Positions 16,282 through 21,811 of a DNA stretch of 35,813 nt are shown here, piece by piece. Both the position numbers and the translations under genes were made by a program. The stretch's first letter is position 1, and the number at the start of each line of letters is the position of its first letter. The notes below the pieces were generated by a model that made no database searches, was not told the origin of the DNA, and saw only the letters and a list, made by a program, of their open reading frames with translations. Source of the stretch: Clostridiales bacterium (lineage in GTDB: Bacteria > Bacillota > Clostridia > Lachnospirales > Lachnospiraceae); the NCBI GenBank assembly GCA_020859995.1, contig JAJBVE010000127.1, positions 1 to 35,813 on the forward strand, given 5' to 3'.

Positions 16282-17636
16282 TCACATAAGCACGCCGAAA
16301 TCCGGATTATAAATCAGAGTCTCCTCCGGCTGTGTTTTTTCTAAAAACATCAGCATATAGATCGGATAATATATGATTTTACCGTCTGTACTGACATTAC
16401 CATTATGAAAAACATAAGCCTCTTTTATCGTGTATGCTTTATTATCAATCAGGTGATCCAGAGCAGCATGCCTTGCGTAACTCTTCCCGGATTTGATCTC
16501 AATCGGTATTACCTCTCCGTCTCGTTCCGCCAGAAAATCGACTTCCCCCTGTTTCTTATTGTTAAAATAGTACAGGTCAAACCCATGTGCTTTCAGCTCC
16601 TGTGCAGCGATATTTTCGTATACAGAGTCAAAATTGATATCCTGCTCCTGATTTAAAATCCGAATCTGAATATCCCCGGCATACATAGATGCCAGAAGTC
16701 CCACATCCGCCAAAAACAATTTAAACAGATTCGTTGCTTTCGAAAGCAGCAACGGCGCCTTTGGTTCGTCCGCGCAGAATACCGGAAGTGCCACACCCGC
16801 ATCCTTCAGCCATAAAAAGCTGTTGCTGTATCGGGAGAATTTAAAATTCTCATTCAGTTTTTTTAAGATAAATCGTTTATTTTTCGCATTCAGCTCACTG
16901 GGGATCAGGTCAAAAATTTCCTCCAGATACAGTTTATCCTCCGGATCATATTTCGCAATATCTTTTTTATAAAGAGCAATAATCGACCTTTGGGTGCGCA
17001 AAACCTCCTGCAGATTATGCGTTTCCAGATATCTGTCAACGACCGCCGGCATCCCTCCGACAATCAGGTACAGCCGAAACAGCTCCATCATTTTTTCATG
17101 AACTACCGGATCGACCGGCTCTTTTTGGGAAAAAGCAACGCGAAGCGCTTCTATCACACGATCGGATACTCCATTTGCCGCCGCAAATTCCTCCAGATCA
17201 AGCGGATACATTTCAAGAATGTCCATATACCCTACCGGAACCGAGCGAATATCCTTCAAATCTACCCCAAGCAGGGAACCGCTTAAAACATAGCGATAGC
17301 TGCCCTCTTCCACCAGAAACTTAATCGCCGTGACAATCTCTTTGCATTCCTGCACCTCATCGAGAAAAATCAGAGTTTCATGAGGGAGCAACGGCGCATC
17401 CGCGACTGCAGAAATCCGCAGAAGCAAAGAGGCACTGTCCGCTGCATTTTCAAAAAGAGAGGCCGCCTGTCGGTTCTCGATAAAATTGATTGTTACAAAT
17501 GATTGAAACATCTTTTTGCCGATATTTTCTATAATGTAGGTTTTTCCCACCTGCCGTGCGCCCGTAATCAACAGAGCTTTTTTTCTTCAGATGAAAAAAA
17601 GCGTAAGAGTTCTTTCTCTATTTTCCTTGCCAGCAT
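16282..17636 (-). CDS. AAA_14 / DUF4143 ATPase, needs -1 frameshift at A7 tract
   Basis: Second AAA_14/DUF4143 ATPase. Translation from the ATG at 17636 (AGAGGG about 10 bases upstream) gives MLARKIEKELLRFFSSEEKK. It then hits TGA three codons later (LC, stop). A -1 shift on A AAA AAG (17578-17584) continues as ALLITGARQVGKTYII, restoring the Walker A motif and an otherwise intact protein of about 451 residues. Walker B is LIFLDEVQE; the middle has GGMPAVVDRYL; the C-terminal part has EVDFLAERDG and PIEIKSG, a nuclease-like pattern. Without the shift the main frame could start only at a TTG (17571) inside the Walker A region with no good ribosome binding site. The rest of the frame is undamaged. 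Alternatives are a recent pseudogene, phase variation or a sequencing error. Confidence 0.8.
17578..17584 (-). other. A7 homopolymer / A AAA AAG slippery heptamer
   Basis: On the coding strand GAA GAA AAA AAG CTC contains the dnaX-type slippery heptamer in the correct register for -1 slippage. A zero-frame TGA lies two codons downstream. An eighth A would also restore the frame, so replication slippage would switch the gene on and off. I see no strong stimulatory hairpin downstream or Shine-Dalgarno-like element upstream. Confidence 0.85.
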
Positions 17637-17651
17637 GAACCATATCCCTCT

Positions 17652-17687
17652 TTCTTAGTATGTTCCTCCTTCTTAGTATATTCTCCC
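17652..17687. repeat. 18-bp tandem duplication in ATPase leader
   Basis: Two adjacent 18-bp copies, TTCTTAGTATGTTCCTCC (17652-17669) and TTCTTAGTATATTCTCCC (17670-17687). They duplicate the -10 region of the ATPase promoter and a purine-rich stretch read as GGAGG on the minus strand. Confidence 0.75.
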
Positions 17688-17703
17688 TTGTCCGTTTTTT
17701 CAA
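17675..17703 (-). promoter_or_regulatory. Sigma-A promoter of second DUF4143 ATPase
   Basis: Minus-strand TTGAAA (17698-17703), 17-bp spacer, TATACT (17675-17680). The -35 box and the start of the spacer lie within the repeat copy at 17688-17701, the same arrangement as at the first ATPase gene. Confidence 0.65.
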
Positions 17704-17767
17704 CGGTTTTTTGTGCCAATTTGTCCGTTTTTTCTGTCGTTTTTATGTTCTGTTTGTCCTTTTTTTC
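17688..17767. repeat. Three direct repeats, 33-bp period, upstream of second ATPase
   Basis: TTGTCCGTTTTTTC begins at 17688 and 17721, and a looser copy (TTGTCCTTTTTTTC) at 17754: exactly 33 bp apart each time. The gene-proximal copy overlaps the promoter -35 and the other two lie upstream. The repeat sequence is unrelated to that at 1455-1539, but the number and spacing are the same. Confidence 0.8.
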
Positions 17768-17888
17768 TGATCTGCCGTGAAAGATCACTGCTCCCTTTCC
17801 TCTTCAATCAATACTTCCTTTCCCCGACAAGCGAACCCGTATTTTCGGACCTTGCGGATTCCTCTTGCTTTCAGATCCGTCTCATATT

Positions 17889-18281
17889 TCATATCGCGGG
17901 TCTGATCGTATGGAAAAAAATGTCGCTGATATCCTCTATATTTAAATAATAACATTCCAATGCTTTTTCCAGTGTTTCTAATGGAATTGCATTATGGTTG
18001 TAATTATAAATAACATAGTTGATATATTCATAAGGGATATCTATCACATTTCCCGGCAAATTTAGCTTTGCATTACCGCCAACGCTTTGAAGCAATTTCC
18101 CTACACGATGTTCATTTTTCTCATTGTCAAGTCTATGATGTTCATTTATGTCTATTTTCCCAAGATTTTCCAGGCGATTCAAAGCCCTATCAAAAGCTGA
18201 CATTAAATCTAGAAAAACCTCTCTATACATCTTTTCTTCTAAGTATATCTCTCTTTCTCTGCTTAGAATGAATGCAAGCAA
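17889..18281 (-). CDS. Hypothetical protein
   Basis: A 130-codon frame that I do not recognise. It is mostly helical and charged at the N-terminus (REREIYLEEKMYREVFLDLM), with a second region rich in Asn and Tyr (NYVIYNYNH) and a leucine-spaced C-terminal helix (LETLEKALECYYLNIEDI). No transmembrane segment or signal peptide. The start is uncertain: a TTG opens the frame, and an internal ATG (MYREVF) has GAAGAAAAG just before it. It lies between the frameshifted ATPase and the HicB gene in an AT-rich accessory pocket and is divergent from hicB. It may be the remains of a larger gene. Nothing clear is seen at 17768-17888 beyond AT-rich sequence. Confidence 0.5.
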   Translation of the reverse strand: MLAFILSREREIYLEEKMYREVFLDLMSAFDRALNRLENLGKIDINEHHRLDNEKNEHRVGKLLQSVGGNAKLNLPGNVIDIPYEYINYVIYNYNHNAIPLETLEKALECYYLNIEDISDIFFHTIRPAI

Positions 18282-18297
18282 AAGCTTTTATTGCCTA

Positions 18298-18326
18298 TTG
18301 ATATCACGCATGTTCTCTGCTATTAT
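18298..18326 (+). promoter_or_regulatory. Sigma-A promoter of hicB-like gene
   Basis: TTGATA (18298-18303), 17-bp spacer, TATTAT (18321-18326). The -10 sits inside the centre of a 12-bp perfect inverted repeat, a classic repressor layout. Confidence 0.65.
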
Positions 18327-18348
18327 GAACAAAATACAGAGAACATGC
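18308..18348. promoter_or_regulatory. Palindromic operator candidate over the hicB promoter
   Basis: GCATGTTCTCTG (18308-18319) and its exact reverse complement CAGAGAACATGC (18337-18348) are separated by 17 bp that contain the -10 box. Binding of a dimer or tetramer, for instance HicB itself or a HicAB complex in an intact system, would shut the promoter. It also lies upstream of the divergent 130-codon frame. Confidence 0.6.
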
Positions 18349-18424
18349 CGTTATACCCAAAAGGCTAACTGAGATAGAACGAGAATTTTTTAACAATAAG
18401 TAAATCATCTAGAGGTGATTCTAT

Positions 18425-18727
18425 ATGTCATCAATTTATCCTGCTTGTTTTTTTAAGGAAGAAAACGGCTACTCTGTTATTTTCCCTGACCTAAACGATC
18501 TGGCAACCTGCGGTGATACTCTGGAGGAAGCTATGACCATGGCAGTGGACTGCCTTGCCGGATATCTTAAATGGTGTCAGGAGGATGGCGCAGATATTCC
18601 AGCACCATCTCCCATGTCATCCGTCTCGCCAGAAGCAATTGCCGCCACACTCGATATAGACTATAGTGAAGCGTTCGTTAATCTGGTATCCGTTGATGTT
18701 ACATCATATGTCCATACTCGCCTGTGA
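18425..18727 (+). CDS. hicB: Orphan HicB-like antitoxin, C-terminally shortened
   Basis: Protein of 100 residues with a HicB RNase-H-like antitoxin fold: IYPACFFKEENGYSVIFPDL, then the conserved TCGDTLEEAMTMA helix and AVDCLAGYL. HicB normally neutralises the mRNA-cleaving toxin HicA and represses its own operon. Longer HicB proteins continue past the VSVDVT segment into a ribbon-helix-helix or HTH DNA-binding domain. Here the frame reads VDVTSYVHTRL and stops, inside a 10-bp inverted repeat (18710-18735), so that domain is missing. No HicA gene (60-80 codons with the GSHH-type motif) is seen on either side. AGGTGA lies 6 bases before the ATG. A strong terminator follows at 18841. Likely a relic or a stand-alone antidote. 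Confidence 0.8.
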   Translation: MSSIYPACFFKEENGYSVIFPDLNDLATCGDTLEEAMTMAVDCLAGYLKWCQEDGADIPAPSPMSSVSPEAIAATLDIDYSEAFVNLVSVDVTSYVHTRL

Positions 18728-18735
18728 GTATGGAC
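18710..18735. repeat. Inverted repeat at the hicB stop codon
   Basis: GTCCATACTC (18710-18719), loop GCCTGT, GAGTATGGAC (18726-18735): a perfect 10-bp stem containing the hicB stop codon. It marks the point where the HicB C-terminal domain is lost. No T-tract follows. Confidence 0.65.
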
Positions 18736-18840
18736 GCAGGCCACGCCAATTGCGAAGCGATTTTTCGATGCGCGGCTTTCATTGTATCCATTTTAATAAA
18801 GTCCTGCCGGCAAAGATTAACGCTACAACATGACTGCTAA

Positions 18841-18872
18841 ATGAGCGGCTGAAACAGCCGCTCATCTTCATT
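18841..18872 (+). terminator. Rho-independent terminator after hicB
   Basis: ATGAGCGGCT, loop GAAAC, AGCCGCTCAT (stem of 10 bp, 18841-18865), then CTTCATTTTTT. It would end hicB transcription. The stem may also act on the minus strand for the GH2 end, but the T-tract there is poor. Confidence 0.8.
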
Positions 18873-18939
18873 TTTTCCCTTTATTCTTCTTTTTATTGCT
18901 CACCTTCGTGAAGCAGCTGCCTTTTTTATCTTTCTATTT

Positions 18940-21579
18940 TTATCCCTCTATTTCCAGCTCTCCCGTGAGTCCATCCTCGGTGCTCACTTTTACCTGAATG
19001 GCTTCCCCGGTGCCGGTCTTTCGAAGAATCAGCAATGCCGTCGCGCCCCAGGTGTCAGCGGCTCCGTCGAGATAGTTGTAATCCGGCTTCGGGTTGCCGC
19101 TTCCGAATCCGGCCAGCACGGCTCCGCCGGAGACTTCTGCCTTCAGCCTGCCCTCTGCGCCGGTTGCCAGAGTGCCCGCGGCGTCGAGCAGCTGCACGTC
19201 TATGAACAGAAGCTCATCTTTTGCGGTCTCTTCACAGGTAAGCGCCACTTGTGCCGGTGCCGCTGCGGTGTGAAGCTCAGTCTGTGCTGCGGCAGATGAT
19301 TTCGGGGTATCAATTGCAGATGTTTTTGGGGCATCCGCTGCGTCCTCTTTTTTGTACACCACTGCCGTCACTGTCCCAGGCTCGTAGGTGGTTTCGAAAA
19401 GAGTCCGATAGCCTGCGGCCTCTCCGCTCTGCTTTTTGCCGACGGATTTGCCGTTTACAAATAATTCTACTTCATCGCCGGGTGCGTAGACCTCGACGAT
19501 CACCGGCTTGCCCTCGCAACCCTCCCAGGTCCAGGACGGGGTCGCGTCGCTGATGACCCAGGGGGTCTTGATCAGCGATTCACCATAGTGGCGCGGGTTC
19601 TGCACGGCGATGTACGGTTCTTCGCGGAGACCGAAAACGCATTCTCTGTAGTAGGACGCCGGTCTTCTTCTGCCGGTGATATCGATGTCGCCGCAGTAAG
19701 CCAGCTGCGCCGGGAATTCTGCGCCAAATCCGCCTTCGCCCCAGTGGTAAGCCGGGATGCCCACGCCTGCTTCGCCGATGTAGTCCCAGCCGGTCCAGGT
19801 GAAGTCGCCGATGACATGGGAGGCGTTTTTGATAATGCCCCAGTTTCTTGCGATATCTGGCGGGTAGGTCTCGCTGCCTACGATGACTCGGTTCGGATAG
19901 TCCTTTGCGTCCCGCTCGTAGCGCGCGGTCATGTAATTGTATCCGGCAACATCCAGATAAGCGCAGGCTTTTTCAAGCTTGTCGGAAATCGCGCGGTGGA
20001 CGACGATATCATCCATGCGGGTATCCATCATAGTCATAAAGTCGTTGACATTGCCGCCTGCTGCCGGAGCGCCCTCTCCGCCCGGTGCATCCTCTGCTGC
20101 GGAGTCCTTCGCCAGATCTGCCATAATCTCACCGATCCGGTCTCCGGCCGCAAAGACACCGTTGATTCCGGCGGTGGTATAGCGGGTGCTGTCCAGCTCT
20201 TTGAACTTTTTATTCATCTCATAGCAGATTTTCGCGCCGGCATCGCTGCCGATCTCCGGAATCTCGTTGCCGATTGAGTACAGCACGACGCAGGGGTGAT
20301 TGTAGTCGCGGCGCACCATCGCCGTCACATCTTTCTCCCACCACTCCTGGAAATACAGCGCATAGTCCAGATCGGATTTAGCACGGTTCCACATATCGGA
20401 AAACTCGTCCATCACGTAGATACCCACTTCATCGCAGGCCTTCAGCATGGCCGGAGCCATCGGCTGATGGGAGGAACGAACCGCATTAAACCCGGCTTCC
20501 TTCAGGATTTTCGCCTGGCGCAGATGGAATTCTTCAAAGGTCGCAGCGCCGAGCAGTCCGGAGTCGTGGTGTACGCAGGCTCCGCGCAGCTTCACGCTCC
20601 TGCCGTTTACCCGGAGCCCATGCTTCGCGTCCAACTGCAGAGTGCGGATGCCAAAAGTACCGGTTTCGGAATCGACCACTTTGTCCCCTGCTTTTAAGGA
20701 AATCTCATACGTATAAAGTGCCGGATTCTCATCCGACCAGAGCTGCGGATTGGCTACCGCAATTCTCTGAGAAAGGGTCCTCTCTTCCTGCCCGAACAGC
20801 ATGACAGCCGCATGCTCTCTGGCAACCTCCGTCCCTGCTCCGTCGCGGAGCACCGTCTCCAGCATCAGATCTGCCGGTGCGGGACGCAGATTTTTCAATT
20901 CGGAAGTAACCTTGATCACCGCGCAGCTGTCATTCGCACAGCTATTTCCATTGCCGTTCACGCCGCCATTTGCACTGCTATTTCCACTTCCGTTCACATA
21001 AGCATTCGCGCTGCTGTTTGCATCATTAGCCTCGCAAACATTCATGCCGTCGAAAGTACCGCCATCCACGGATTCCGTCGTCACGCGGATTCCCTCCGGC
21101 ACCAGGTAGGTCTGCTCCGACTCCAGCAGATATACGTCCCGGTAAATTCCGCTGCCGGAATACCAGCGGCTGTTTGTCATGCCGCTGTTGCGCACCTGCA
21201 CACGGATCTCATTTTCCGCACCATATTTGATCAGATCATTCAGCGGTACATAAAAGGTCGAATAGCCGAACATGTTTTTTCCCGCCAGCTGGCTGTTCAC
21301 ATAGACCATTGCGTTCATATAGACGCCTTCAAATTTCAGCATCAAAAGCTTTTCTTTCGCGCTCTCCGGTACATACAGGTTTTTCACATAGCAGTAGATC
21401 CCGCCGTCCCGGAATCCGGTGTTTCCCATATTCGGGCTTTCTGCATAAGCGCGGCGCTCCAGCATCGCGTCATGCGGAAGTGTGACCTTCCGCGCGGTTT
21501 CCGGTACGTTCCAGACCAGCGCGAAGGAATCCTTGTCCTCCCAGAACATCCAGTTTTCGTTCCATTTTGTTGATTTCAT
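18940..21579 (-). CDS. GH2 family glycoside hydrolase (beta-galactosidase-like)
   Basis: Retaining glycosidase of 879 residues. Domains in order: N-terminal jelly roll (about 1-170), Ig-like domain (about 175-310), TIM barrel (about 315-640) and two C-terminal beta domains. The acid/base Glu is in YSIGNEIPEIG and the nucleophile Glu in VIVGSETYPP; FNAVRSSHQP and MDEFSDMW are typical GH2 barrel motifs. Activity could be beta-galactosidase, glucuronidase or another beta-glycosidase; sequence alone does not settle it. No signal peptide. Two low-complexity inserts are visible: about residues 182-216 (12-residue units near SANxxVNGxGNS) and about 745-775 (8-residue units like DAPKTSAI), both made by in-frame DNA repeats. 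AGGGGG lies 6 bases before the ATG. It is the last gene of set B, 232 nt after GH65. Confidence 0.9.
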   Translation of the reverse strand: MKSTKWNENWMFWEDKDSFALVWNVPETARKVTLPHDAMLERRAYAESPNMGNTGFRDGGIYCYVKNLYVPESAKEKLLMLKFEGVYMNAMVYVNSQLAGKNMFGYSTFYVPLNDLIKYGAENEIRVQVRNSGMTNSRWYSGSGIYRDVYLLESEQTYLVPEGIRVTTESVDGGTFDGMNVCEANDANSSANAYVNGSGNSSANGGVNGNGNSCANDSCAVIKVTSELKNLRPAPADLMLETVLRDGAGTEVAREHAAVMLFGQEERTLSQRIAVANPQLWSDENPALYTYEISLKAGDKVVDSETGTFGIRTLQLDAKHGLRVNGRSVKLRGACVHHDSGLLGAATFEEFHLRQAKILKEAGFNAVRSSHQPMAPAMLKACDEVGIYVMDEFSDMWNRAKSDLDYALYFQEWWEKDVTAMVRRDYNHPCVVLYSIGNEIPEIGSDAGAKICYEMNKKFKELDSTRYTTAGINGVFAAGDRIGEIMADLAKDSAAEDAPGGEGAPAAGGNVNDFMTMMDTRMDDIVVHRAISDKLEKACAYLDVAGYNYMTARYERDAKDYPNRVIVGSETYPPDIARNWGIIKNASHVIGDFTWTGWDYIGEAGVGIPAYHWGEGGFGAEFPAQLAYCGDIDITGRRRPASYYRECVFGLREEPYIAVQNPRHYGESLIKTPWVISDATPSWTWEGCEGKPVIVEVYAPGDEVELFVNGKSVGKKQSGEAAGYRTLFETTYEPGTVTAVVYKKEDAADAPKTSAIDTPKSSAAAQTELHTAAAPAQVALTCEETAKDELLFIDVQLLDAAGTLATGAEGRLKAEVSGGAVLAGFGSGNPKPDYNYLDGAADTWGATALLILRKTGTGEAIQVKVSTEDGLTGELEIEG
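19292..19339. repeat. 24-bp in-frame tandem repeat in GH2 gene
   Basis: Two adjacent 24-bp units, both starting GCAGATG (19292-19315 and 19316-19339) and sharing the GGGG core. They encode DTPKSSAA and DAPKTSAI in the C-terminal part of the enzyme; the Ala/Thr-rich run continues on both sides with further decay. Confidence 0.75.
20933..21034. repeat. 36-bp in-frame tandem repeat in GH2 gene
   Basis: Units at 20933-20968 and 20969-21004 are 36 bp each and share GCTATTTCCA and CCGTTCACA; a third, diverged partial unit runs to about 21034. Within each unit a shorter ~12-18-bp sub-repeat (Ala-Asn and Gly-Asn pairs) is visible. They encode a Ser/Asn/Gly linker between the first two beta domains. 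Confidence 0.85.
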
Positions 21580-21632
21580 ATGTTCCCCCTTTTTTTGTAA
21601 TCGTCCCTTGCCTGCACCAATACTAAGGTAAT

Positions 21633-21662
21633 CGGATAGGGAACGTTTTTCTCCCCTATCCG
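21633..21662. other. Hairpin in the GH65-GH2 gap
   Basis: CGGATAGGG (21633-21641) pairs with CCCTATCCG (21654-21662). A second small GC-rich hairpin (GCGGCT, AGCCGC) lies near 21680. They lie between the GH65 stop and the GH2 start and lack T-tracts, so mRNA stabilisation or partial attenuation is more likely than full termination. No separate GH2 promoter is evident. Confidence 0.5.
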
Positions 21663-21811
21663 CCTGCGCGAGCCGGGTGCGGCTTTAGCCGCAAAACTCC
21701 ATGCCTGGCTCTGTGCATAATAAGCCATGCCACGCAATAAGGTACGTGACATGGCCAAAACCAGTCATCAAAAGCTTGACCATCCAGATTCTTTTCGCAA
21801 ATCTGACATCA

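Noticed and set aside
16145-16285. Coding frames of 79-121 codons over the end of the AraC gene
   Set aside because: Shadow frames across the AraC C-terminus and the inverted repeat; no starts or motifs.
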